From IMG/VR virus record IMGVR_UViG_3300025280_000107, positions 1 through 31,579 of that record: 31,579 nt of DNA. The stretch is one strand, 5' to 3'. Source of the stretch: a virus. Below the pieces are notes generated by a model. It saw only the letters and a program-made list of their open reading frames with translations, did no database searches and had not been told where the DNA came from. Positions 13,800 to 21,756 of the stretch are shown piece after piece (position 1 is the first letter of the stretch; each line of letters starts with the position of its first letter). The translations under genes and the position numbers were made by a program.

Positions 13800-14441
13800 A
13801 TGGCGCTTACTTACTCGACACTGGTGCAGGCGATCAAAGATTACACGGACAATACCGAAACGGTCTTCGTATCGCAGATAGACCAGTTCATTTCTAATGC
13901 CGAACAGAGGATCCTGTTCGAGGTTCAGTTGCCCGTGTTCAGGAAAAACACGCAGGGAACGCTGACCTCTGCGAACAAGTATCTGGCGCTGCCTAACGAT
14001 TTTCTGGCACCCTTCTCGCTGTCGGTGGTGTCGTCCAATACCTACTACTTCCTCCTCAACAAGGACGTGAACTTTCTTCAGGAGTCCTACCCCGACACCA
14101 CAGAGACGGGACGGCCTCTTTATTATTCCATCTTTGACGATACCAATCTCTTGGTTGCTCCTGTACCGGATGCCGATTACACGATGGAGTTCCATTATGT
14201 TTATAAGCCAGATGGACTTTCTTCGAGCAACACTACAACGTGGCTCGGCACCAATGCTTACGACGCATTGCTCTACGCTTCGTTGATCGAAGCCTATATC
14301 TTTATGAAGGGCGATGCAGAGTTGTTGACCTATTATCAGACGCGCTATCAAGAGACCTTGCCGAGGGTTAAGAACCTCGGTGAGGGAAGGGATCGCAAGG
14401 ATGTCTTCCGGTCAGGTCAGCTTCGCATTGCGGTGACCTGA
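13800..14441 (+). CDS. adaptor protein, phage SU10-type
   Basis: The protein has 213 residues. The N-terminal helix Y-S-T-L-V-Q-A-I-K-D-Y-T, then I-D-Q-F-I-S-N-A-E-Q-R-I, a strand L-A-L-P-N-D-F near residue 60, the G-R-P-L-Y-Y-S-I-F-D-D region near 105, Y-T-M-E-F-H-Y-V-Y-K-P near 125-135 and L-L-Y-A-S-L-I-E-A-Y near 160-170 match the adaptor family known from phage SU10 and many environmental podoviruses. Such adaptors form a ring between portal and nozzle. Placement after the gp4-like and neck proteins supports this. The stop overlaps the next start (TGATG). Confidence 0.78.
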   Translation: MALTYSTLVQAIKDYTDNTETVFVSQIDQFISNAEQRILFEVQLPVFRKNTQGTLTSANKYLALPNDFLAPFSLSVVSSNTYYFLLNKDVNFLQESYPDTTETGRPLYYSIFDDTNLLVAPVPDADYTMEFHYVYKPDGLSSSNTTTWLGTNAYDALLYASLIEAYIFMKGDAELLTYYQTRYQETLPRVKNLGEGRDRKDVFRSGQLRIAVT

Positions 14442-14731
14442 TGGAAGGATCGGTAGGCACCGGGGAGATCGGTGCGGTTAAAGTGTTCACGACGACTGAT
14501 CGAGGACACTCCCCCGAAGAGATAGCCGAGATGGCTGTCAATAAGATTTGTTTTATTTCGCAGGATGCACCGCCTCATGTGCGTGAGCAGGCTCTCGCCT
14601 TCCGTGAGAAGGTCAAGGCGGTCATTACGGAGTACATGAAGAGAGCTATCGCTAGTGACCGTACCACGCTGTGGAATGTTCTGAAGAAGGAAGGGTTCCA
14701 CGAGGAAGCAGAGATCATAAGGAGACTTTAG
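14441..14731 (+). CDS. conserved small helical phage protein
   Basis: The protein has 96 residues; ATG 14441 overlaps the adaptor stop. The pattern V-K-V-F-T-T-T-D-R-G-H-S-P-E-E-I-A-E-M-A, then I-S-Q-D-A-P-P-H-V-R-E-Q-A, then Y-M-K-R-A-I-A-S-D-R-T-T and a final I-I-R-R-L is one I know from many phage structural modules. Most of the protein is predicted helical. The function is unknown; it may be an assembly factor. The next gene has AAGGAGA inside the end of this one. Confidence 0.78.
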   Translation: MEGSVGTGEIGAVKVFTTTDRGHSPEEIAEMAVNKICFISQDAPPHVREQALAFREKVKAVITEYMKRAIASDRTTLWNVLKKEGFHEEAEIIRRL

Positions 14732-15241
14732 ATGGCAATTAACCAAGCGATGTGTGGTTCCTATAAGGAACAGATAACGGCTGGCATCCACTTTTGGATG
14801 TCCCATTCCCGCACCGGGGCCAGTGTGATTGCGGCTGACACTTTCAAGATCGCAATGTTCACGTCGAGCAAGACCGATGCGAATGAAGACCTGACCGGGT
14901 ATACGGCGACCAACGAGGTTACAGGAACAGCCTATTCGGCTGGCGGGGAGGCGCTTGGAAGCGTTACTCTTGGGCTGTCTGACAACAGCAGTTCCGTACC
15001 CACGGCGTTTCTCGACTTCGCTGATACGACGTGGGCTTCGTCCACTATCTCAAATGCCCGATGTGCCGTGATCTACAACTCCACTCTCAGCACCGCTGGG
15101 ACTGGCGGAGATGTCACCCATGACGCCGATCCATCGGTAGCTGTGCTCGACTTTGGCGGAGACAAGTCGTCTTCAGCGGGTGACTTCACCATCCAGTATC
15201 CCGCCAACGACGCGAACAACGCCATCATTCGTCTAGCGTAA
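14732..15241 (+). CDS. predicted virion structural protein
   Basis: The protein has 169 residues, with AAGGAGA 8 nt upstream of ATG 14732. It shows D-T-F-K-I-A-M-F-T-S near residue 37, Y-T-A-T-N-E-V-T-G-T-A-Y-S-A-G-G near 55-70, F-L-D-F-A-D-T-T-W-A-S-S-T-I near 90-103 and a final A-I-I-R-L-A. This is the signature of a beta-rich protein found across podovirus- and siphovirus-like environmental phages, usually annotated as a structural protein. It probably belongs to the neck/tail or fiber base. The following gene starts 4 nt after the stop. Confidence 0.72.
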   Translation: MAINQAMCGSYKEQITAGIHFWMSHSRTGASVIAADTFKIAMFTSSKTDANEDLTGYTATNEVTGTAYSAGGEALGSVTLGLSDNSSSVPTAFLDFADTTWASSTISNARCAVIYNSTLSTAGTGGDVTHDADPSVAVLDFGGDKSSSAGDFTIQYPANDANNAIIRLA

Positions 15242-15245
15242 AGTC

Positions 15246-15842
15246 ATGGCTGCCGTCACCATTATCTTTGGAACCGGCTGGGGAAGATCCGGCTGGAACG
15301 AGGGGGCGTGGAACACAGGCGGTCTGGCTACTCTTACCTTTGCTTCGGGTATCGGCACGACGACCGTTGTCGAGGGTGCGGGGGTTACGGTTACTGCGAC
15401 AGGTGTTCAGGCTCAGTATTCGTTTGGCACCTATACGGTAGGTGAAGGAACCGGCGTTACCATTGTCGAGAGCGGCGTCGAAGGAGCGTTCGCTACCGGC
15501 ACTGAAAGCGTTAGTGGGGATGTTCTTGTTACGGCTACTGGTGAAGAGATCTCTGCCGCTATTGGTAGCTCTACCGTGGCTGGGGGAACCGACATTGCGG
15601 TTACCGGGGTGTCGGCTGCGGGGGCGACGGGCAGTGAGACGGTGGTTGAAGGCGGCGGTGTGGTTGTACAGCCTACGGGTGTGGAGGCTGCGGGTGCTAT
15701 AGGAACGGTTACCGCCCCCGGATTTATCTTCAGCGTGACGGGGGTCGAGGCAACCCACACTCTTAATTACCCGGTGATTTGGGAGCCGATTGTGCCCAGT
15801 CAGACACCAGACTGGATTGAAATAGGAAGCAGAGCAGCGTGA
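15246..15842 (+). CDS. repeat-built beta-rich virion protein
   Basis: The protein has 198 residues. After an N-terminal W-G-R-S-G-W-N-E-G-A-W segment it consists of about six tandem units of 20-24 residues. Each has a core V-T-x-T-G-V-x-A followed by a small-residue strand and G-T-x-T-V-x-x-G. Copies start near residues 46, 70, 92, 116, 138 and 159. The unit is close in size to one beta-turn of a stacked fold. The G-W-G-R-S-G-W-N-E-G-A-W head piece is common in phage tail-region proteins. No ligand is known. It lies just before the fiber genes, so it may be a fiber or baseplate part. Confidence 0.7.
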   Translation: MAAVTIIFGTGWGRSGWNEGAWNTGGLATLTFASGIGTTTVVEGAGVTVTATGVQAQYSFGTYTVGEGTGVTIVESGVEGAFATGTESVSGDVLVTATGEEISAAIGSSTVAGGTDIAVTGVSAAGATGSETVVEGGGVVVQPTGVEAAGAIGTVTAPGFIFSVTGVEATHTLNYPVIWEPIVPSQTPDWIEIGSRAA

Positions 15843-15849
15843 GGTAAAA

Positions 15850-17088
15850 ATGGCAAGTTCATACACGACCAACTTAGGCATTGAGGAAATGGGGAGTGGC
15901 GACCAAGCTGGCACTTGGGGAACCACCTCCAATTACAACTGGGACATCATAGATCGGATCGCTGCGTATTCTCCAGTGACGGTGTCCAGCACATCCCACA
16001 CTCTTACTGTGCGCGAGGCTTCGCCGGGCAGCGGTACATCCAATGTTCAAGCTGGGATGTTTCGTGTTCTCAAGTTCGCGGATTCGGGGGATATTGGAGG
16101 AAATTGCACTGTCACCATCGAACCCAATACGACGACGGCGTGGTTTATTATGGAGAACGCCCTCTCTGCCAGCCGCACCATAGACGTATCTCAGGGGGCT
16201 GGAGCCAACGTCACTATCCAGAATGGCAAGAATGTAGCCGTATACTGCGACGGTGCAGGTGCTGGGGCTGCGGTTTTGGATGCCTTGGCCGATCTTCAGA
16301 TAGCCACTCTTGAATGCACCGGAGCGGCTGCCATTGACGGGGCAGCTACCCTAGGGAGTACGCTGGCTGTTACCAGTGGGGCAACTCTTAGCTCGACGCT
16401 GGGCGTCACGGCAGCGACGACATTGAGTTCTACCCTTGCCGTTACCAGTGGCATCACGGGAAGCGCCGGGGCTGTTTTGAGTAAAGAGGATTCTGGCACC
16501 ACTACCGTCCTCAATCCCCTCACCTTGACACGCACCAGTAGTGGATCGCCCGCTGCCGGTATCGGTGTGGGCATGGATTTCATCACCGAGACTGGTGCTG
16601 GTAATAACGAGACGGGGGGCGTCATTCAGTCGCTGACGACCGACGTAACGTCTACGGCAGAAGACTTCGACATGGTCTTTAAAACCATGAAAGGGGGAGC
16701 CACTGCCGCCGAAGTCATGCGCATCGTATCCAGTGGTAAGGTGGCCTTTGCCAATAGCGCTTATGCAAGTGTGTTTGTTGATGCCACCACTACAGGCGCT
16801 ACGACACTCGACTTCGATACCTACCAGAACTTCTATTTGACGGCCACCGGCAACGTGACGCTGTCTAACCCAACGACGGAAAGCATCGGGCAATCGGGGG
16901 TGATCATCTTCGAGCAGGATGGATCGGGATCGAGAACGCTTTCTATTGGTACTCAGTTTTATGCTCCCGGTGCCAGTCTTACGATCTCAACAGCGGCATC
17001 GGCAATCGATGTCATCCCCTACTTCTGCTGGGCTGCTGACAAGATAGCTCTCGGCACTCCACAGTTAGCGTTAGCGAATGTGACCTAA
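15850..17088 (+). CDS. tail fiber-like protein
   Basis: The protein has 412 residues and GAGGT upstream of ATG 15850. The N terminus Y-T-T-N-L-G-I-E-E-M-G-S-G-D-Q-A-G-T-W-G-T-T-x-N-x-N-W-D is a known phage tail-fiber N-terminal pattern, likely the virion attachment end. Residues 161-201 carry a repeat of S-T-L-A-V-T-S-G and S-S-T-L-G-V-T-A type, as in beta-helical or fibrous shafts. The C-terminal part has D-F-D-T-Y-Q-N-F-Y-L-T-A-T-G-N-V-T-L and S-I-G-T-Q-F-Y, typical of fiber tips. A receptor-contacting or structural fiber role is likely. Confidence 0.75.
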   Translation: MASSYTTNLGIEEMGSGDQAGTWGTTSNYNWDIIDRIAAYSPVTVSSTSHTLTVREASPGSGTSNVQAGMFRVLKFADSGDIGGNCTVTIEPNTTTAWFIMENALSASRTIDVSQGAGANVTIQNGKNVAVYCDGAGAGAAVLDALADLQIATLECTGAAAIDGAATLGSTLAVTSGATLSSTLGVTAATTLSSTLAVTSGITGSAGAVLSKEDSGTTTVLNPLTLTRTSSGSPAAGIGVGMDFITETGAGNNETGGVIQSLTTDVTSTAEDFDMVFKTMKGGATAAEVMRIVSSGKVAFANSAYASVFVDATTTGATTLDFDTYQNFYLTATGNVTLSNPTTESIGQSGVIIFEQDGSGSRTLSIGTQFYAPGASLTISTAASAIDVIPYFCWAADKIALGTPQLALANVT

Positions 17089-17089
17089 A

Positions 17090-20000
17090 ATGTCTGGACC
17101 TTTTGGATCAAGCAGCTTCTTTAGCGGCACTACTGTTGCTGCTGCCTATACGATTGATAACTCAGTATGGTATGACGGTACTAACGACGTTATGACTTAT
17201 ACGCCGGGGAGTTCAGCAGATAATTTAAAGGTGTTTACTTTTTCAACGTGGATGAAGTTGGGATCGGACTTCACCAATGAAGGTAATTTTTATATTGCCG
17301 GAACTTCAGGGAATGATTTTGAACGTCTTTCTTTTAGAGCCGTGAGTTCTGCTTTACGGTTTGCGTGGGATGTAACTGTTGGGAGTGTAGAAAAAGGTAA
17401 AATATATTGTACCGCAATTCAACGAGATCCAACTGCTTGGTCACATTACATGGTGACGAAAGATGCGGCTAATACCAGAGTAAGGTTTTATATAAATGGA
17501 ATTGTGCAGACAGCCACAACAGTTGATGTAGCTGTTGCCGATGTTAATGGTTACATTAATTCTAGTGCCGTGCTTCAAGGAGTACCGGGAAATACAACAC
17601 TAACAGATGCTTTTTTTGATGGGTACATGGCTGAGACAGTAATGCTTGATGGCGTGGAAGCGTCTCCTAGTGATTTTGGGGAATTTAATTCGGATGGAGT
17701 TTGGATACCAGTTAATCCTACAGATTTAACATTTGGTACAAATGGTTTCTGGTTGGATTTTGAAGACAGTTCCGATTTAGGTAACGACGTATCTGGTAAT
17801 GATAACGACTTTACAACAACTAGTATGTCTGCATCAAACCAAACCCTCGACAGTCCCACCGATAGCGGCACGACGATTGGGAATTATAGTACAGGGTCTT
17901 CTATTTACACCGCTCCTGGTGGTTATGCTTCTGAAGTGACTTGGAGTGAGGGGAATACTAAAGTAGTAATAGCTATAGCCAGTGGCGATGTTTTTATACC
18001 GCTTACTACAACACCTATACTTACTGGGAAATGGCACATAGAATTTGTTATGACAACTCTTGGTGGTAGTGGTCATCATAGACTTGGACTAACACCCACT
18101 CTCAGTACCTTCAATCCAAGTGCTAGTGGCTACTGGAACTGGTTCATGAAGCCTTCTTCAGGTGATGGAATGACGCAGTTGGGAGGTGTAGAGCAAAGTG
18201 GCAGTTTGACGGTAGTAACTGCTGGACAGCGGGTGGCGGTGGATATAGATCTTGATAACGGAACTATTGCAGGATCTTTCGATGGTTCAAATATATTCAC
18301 TGATTCTGGCATGACATTAGCCACCGGGCCGTACACTCTCTATTTTACTAATAATGGCACTACAATATCGAATATTAACGCCGGACAATTTGGGTTTGAC
18401 GATACTCCAGCTACAGACCATCTTCCTATATGCACGGCTAACCTTGCAGCCCCAACCATAACCAAACCCACAGATCAGTTCCTCCCCATACTCTATGAAG
18501 GCAACGGCGCTGGTCAGCGTGTAGGTAACTTCATACCCTTCACCGATACGTTTGCTGTTGGTGCTTCTTGTAGGTTTGATAGTGGTGACAGTGATTTTTT
18601 AAGCCGGACCTTTGATGCTAGTGATAGAAAAACGTGGACGTTCTCAACTTGGGTAAAACGAGGGAAAGTTGATGTTAACGGACACATATTTGGGACACAA
18701 CCAGCTTCTGGTGCAACCACAGCTAATTCTGGTGTTCTTATATTTGGAAGTGCTAATACACTTCAATTTAATGCTGGAGGTACTACTTATCTCGCCACAG
18801 ACCGATTATTTTTAGATACAAGTTCATGGCACAATATCGTGCTGACATGGGATACTACCGATGCCACAGCAGGTGACAGAGTTCGGATATATTATGATGG
18901 GGTGGAACTTACCAATTTTTCAACGGATACGAATCCAGCATTAAATTTTGAGGGTGGCGTACAAACCAATGTTGAACACGGAATAGGTCAACGAGAACCA
19001 GCGGGGGATATACCCTATGATGGATATTTAGCTGAAACTGTTTTTATTGATGGAACGGCTTACGCTGCTTCCAGCTTTGGTGAGACTGATACTTCAACAG
19101 GTCGTTGGATACCAAAGGATGTTTCAGGTCTAACCTTTGGAACCAACGGCACTTACCTTGCCTATGCTTCTGAAAATAATTTAGGTGATGATACCTCCGG
19201 TGAAGGTAATGATTGGGCCGAAACTAATCTGGACAGCACCAACGGCAGCAACCAGATGTACGACACGCCGTCACAGAACTTTAATGTAATGGATGGTGGT
19301 TGGGATAGTACCGGCATATCATGGATACAACCTCTAGCAGCGGGATTAACGCAGGGAAACTTAACATATACGCAATCATCGGGTAATCCTTCTGGCCCTG
19401 CTTTTATGGGTGCTTCTACCGGAAAATGGTATGTTGAAATTGGAATAGATACGATGGTGGTTGGCGCTAATACAATGGCATTTGGAATTATTGATCTTAA
19501 CAATCTAATTGCGGATAATAGTATTTATGGCGAAAATGCATTTGGATACAGAAATTATGATAGTGCTGGTGGTACTACATCAGGGTCTACAGGGCAAAAA
19601 AATGTGAGGGGTGACTTTACAACTTTCGGAACGGGTTATGTATCTGGAGATGTGTTTCAAATCGCAATGGATTTAGATGCGGGACATATGTGGTTTGCAA
19701 AAAATGATACGTGGATGGGTAGCGGTGATCCTAGTGCTGGCACAAACCCTGCCATAACGGGAATATTCGGAGGTCCGAATATATCGAAATGGGCTATAGA
19801 GTTGCTTTTTAATGCTAGTCATACCTGTACTTTTAATTTCGGTCAGTGGCGTTATTTCGATGGGGCGACAACGACACTAGATGCTACTGCCGGTGGGTAT
19901 TTCAGATATACACCACCAACAGATTTTTTAGCTTTCCAACAGGACAACCTACCAGCCAACACCGCTGGCATCACCGGCTTCTCTTGGATCAAGAACCGGG

Positions 20001-20905
20001 ATGCTACTGATAATCATATCCTTCAGACGAGGGTAACTGGAATTTATAATTATGTAGAAAGTAATACTACTGACGGTCAAGATACCGATACTAATTCTGT
20101 ACAACGATTCCTTCAGCAGGGTGTACAGATAGGAAACATGGATGCAGTTAATACGTCTGCCGAAAGTTATGTTCTGTGGCAATGGGCGAATGATGGTGCG
20201 GAAACCAGTAACGGGGATGGTGCCATTACGACTACGATCAGGGCAAATACCGCTGCCGGATTTTCGATGGGTACTTATACAGGTGATAATGCCGCTGTCT
20301 CTTCTACGATAGGTCACGGACTTGGGGTTACCCCTGAATTGGTTATAGTGAAACCTCTTGAGAGGTCTAGTTCGTGGACTCTTTGGCATACTTCATTATC
20401 CGCTAATAAGATCCTGCAAATAGATCATAATGGTGCCGAAGTAACTCCAAATGCTGGGTATATAAGTGCAGTATCTTCAACAACGATAACTCTTGCAAAA
20501 AATTTAAATAATAATGCTGTTAATTTAGTTGAAGAATATGTCTTCTATGCGTGGTTTCCCGTTGAAGGATATTCCTCTTTCGGAAGCTATGTCGGTAATG
20601 GTGATGCGGACGGTCCGTTTGTCTGTACGGGGTTTCGTCCTAGTTATTTGTTTCAGAAAAAGTTTAGTGCTGTTGGTAGTTATACCTTAGTAGATAATAA
20701 GAGAGATCCATTTAACCCACTTGATGATTTTTTAGTTGTTGATGATACTGATGGAACAAATACAGGTGCAACGCAGGATTTCTTAGCAAATGGATTCAAA
20801 CTCCGCAGTACATTCCAAAATACAGACACTGCTGATTATATCTACATTGCCTTTGCGGAAAATCCGTTTGGAGGTTCAGGAGTTGCACAGGCAAGAGCGA
20901 GGTAG
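17090..20905 (+). CDS. large tail fiber with two LamG-SPRY units and DUF7483-like end
   Basis: The protein has 1271 residues. A LamG/ConA-like module lies at about 26-230 (FTFSTWMK ... DGYMAETVMLDG ... LTFGTNGFWL), and a SPRY-like module at about 312-440 (GKWHIEFV). A second LamG follows at about 493-710 (WTFSTWVK ... DGYLAETVFIDG ... LTFGTNGTYL), then a second SPRY at about 777-930 (GKWYVEIG). Residues about 960-1271 carry W-I-K-N-R-D, I-G-H-G-L-G-V-T-P-E-L-V-I-V-K and F-V-C-T-G-F-R-P-S-Y-L-F-Q-K-K, matching DUF7483-type C termini. Such fibers are expected to bind surface sugars. Base composition is mosaic: AT-rich domains, GC-richer linkers. The gene starts 1 nt after the previous stop. Confidence 0.82.
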   Translation: MSGPFGSSSFFSGTTVAAAYTIDNSVWYDGTNDVMTYTPGSSADNLKVFTFSTWMKLGSDFTNEGNFYIAGTSGNDFERLSFRAVSSALRFAWDVTVGSVEKGKIYCTAIQRDPTAWSHYMVTKDAANTRVRFYINGIVQTATTVDVAVADVNGYINSSAVLQGVPGNTTLTDAFFDGYMAETVMLDGVEASPSDFGEFNSDGVWIPVNPTDLTFGTNGFWLDFEDSSDLGNDVSGNDNDFTTTSMSASNQTLDSPTDSGTTIGNYSTGSSIYTAPGGYASEVTWSEGNTKVVIAIASGDVFIPLTTTPILTGKWHIEFVMTTLGGSGHHRLGLTPTLSTFNPSASGYWNWFMKPSSGDGMTQLGGVEQSGSLTVVTAGQRVAVDIDLDNGTIAGSFDGSNIFTDSGMTLATGPYTLYFTNNGTTISNINAGQFGFDDTPATDHLPICTANLAAPTITKPTDQFLPILYEGNGAGQRVGNFIPFTDTFAVGASCRFDSGDSDFLSRTFDASDRKTWTFSTWVKRGKVDVNGHIFGTQPASGATTANSGVLIFGSANTLQFNAGGTTYLATDRLFLDTSSWHNIVLTWDTTDATAGDRVRIYYDGVELTNFSTDTNPALNFEGGVQTNVEHGIGQREPAGDIPYDGYLAETVFIDGTAYAASSFGETDTSTGRWIPKDVSGLTFGTNGTYLAYASENNLGDDTSGEGNDWAETNLDSTNGSNQMYDTPSQNFNVMDGGWDSTGISWIQPLAAGLTQGNLTYTQSSGNPSGPAFMGASTGKWYVEIGIDTMVVGANTMAFGIIDLNNLIADNSIYGENAFGYRNYDSAGGTTSGSTGQKNVRGDFTTFGTGYVSGDVFQIAMDLDAGHMWFAKNDTWMGSGDPSAGTNPAITGIFGGPNISKWAIELLFNASHTCTFNFGQWRYFDGATTTLDATAGGYFRYTPPTDFLAFQQDNLPANTAGITGFSWIKNRDATDNHILQTRVTGIYNYVESNTTDGQDTDTNSVQRFLQQGVQIGNMDAVNTSAESYVLWQWANDGAETSNGDGAITTTIRANTAAGFSMGTYTGDNAAVSSTIGHGLGVTPELVIVKPLERSSSWTLWHTSLSANKILQIDHNGAEVTPNAGYISAVSSTTITLAKNLNNNAVNLVEEYVFYAWFPVEGYSSFGSYVGNGDADGPFVCTGFRPSYLFQKKFSAVGSYTLVDNKRDPFNPLDDFLVVDDTDGTNTGATQDFLANGFKLRSTFQNTDTADYIYIAFAENPFGGSGVAQARAR

Positions 20906-20907
20906 AG

Positions 20908-21219
20908 ATGGAGCTTACAACCTCTAATCTCATATCCCTCGCAGCGATGGTGGCGGCGATAATAGGATCGGCGGCGATTGCCAAATACAAGATCAACGGT
21001 CTGCTGGAAAGAGTGGAGGTGTTGTTCAAGAGCAAAACAGAGTTGGATAATCGTCTCGACTCAATCGAACAGTCCAATGGATTGTTTAAGCACAGGCTGG
21101 ATATAGTGAGCAGCATCCTCAGTCCCGAGAAGTTGGAGAAGGATACCAGAGAACTAGCCACGCTCAGGAGCGAGATAGAGCATCTGAAAAAGGTAGTTGT
21201 AAAGGCAAACAAGACGTAG
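20908..21219 (+). CDS. TM/coiled-coil protein, possible lysis or spanin-like
   Basis: The protein has 103 residues, with GAGG just upstream of ATG 20908. Residues 8-25 form one hydrophobic span (ISLAAMVAAIIGSAAIA), followed by charged residues and a heptad-like helix to the end (LLERVEVLF, LDNRLDSIEQ, LRSEIEHLKKVV). A single N-terminal TM with a long coiled coil is the layout of Rz-type inner-membrane spanins, but no partner lipoprotein is visible. It could instead be a holin accessory or an unrelated virion membrane protein. Confidence 0.65.
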   Translation: MELTTSNLISLAAMVAAIIGSAAIAKYKINGLLERVEVLFKSKTELDNRLDSIEQSNGLFKHRLDIVSSILSPEKLEKDTRELATLRSEIEHLKKVVVKANKT

Positions 21220-21230
21220 CGAGGTGAGTT

Positions 21231-21752
21231 ATGTGGTGTGTGCGTAAGGGTAATCAGGTCATCAAAATCATCAATGGCGCTCAAGCCATCACCATTGATG
21301 AGATACAGCACCCGGCGGCGATCTTCCGTGCATGGGACAAACACCAGCTTGCCAACATCGGCGTCTTCCCGTTGGAGATCCAGCATCAAGACAGCGAGTT
21401 CTACACTTACAGGGGAGAGCGCTACGACATCCAATCCGAGAAGGTGGTGCGTGTGTGGGACAACGTCACGCCTAAGCCGATGGATGAGTTGAGGAAAAAA
21501 CACACGGAGCGTACAGCGCAGAGTGCTCTGAGCTTATTGAAGTCTACTGACTGGTACGTCATTAGGCAGACAGAGACAGAGGAAGCGATCCCCGATGACG
21601 TGGCGACATATCGTGCTGCGGTGAGGGCGGTGGAGAAGAAGATCACCAAGGCCATTGCCGCAAAGAAGACAGTCACTGGGCTGAAGAATATGTTTGTCGC
21701 GCCTGATGACGGCAACGCTCCCATGCACGACTGGCCCGATCCACTGGACTGA
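21231..21752 (+). CDS. tail assembly-like phage protein
   Basis: The protein has 173 residues; GAGGTG lies 4 nt upstream of ATG 21231. The C-terminal half has A-L-S-L-L-K-S-T-D-W-Y-V-I-R-Q-T-E, I-P-D-D-V-A-T-Y-R-A-A-V-R, a pattern shared with phage tail-fiber assembly and tail-associated proteins, where S-T-D-W-Y precedes a helical R-A-x-V-R. The N-terminal half is beta-rich and not recognised. Adjacent fibers and hub fit a chaperone or assembly role for the fiber, but this is inferred from context and weak pattern. Confidence 0.6.
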   Translation: MWCVRKGNQVIKIINGAQAITIDEIQHPAAIFRAWDKHQLANIGVFPLEIQHQDSEFYTYRGERYDIQSEKVVRVWDNVTPKPMDELRKKHTERTAQSALSLLKSTDWYVIRQTETEEAIPDDVATYRAAVRAVEKKITKAIAAKKTVTGLKNMFVAPDDGNAPMHDWPDPLD

Positions 21753-21756
21753 TTTA

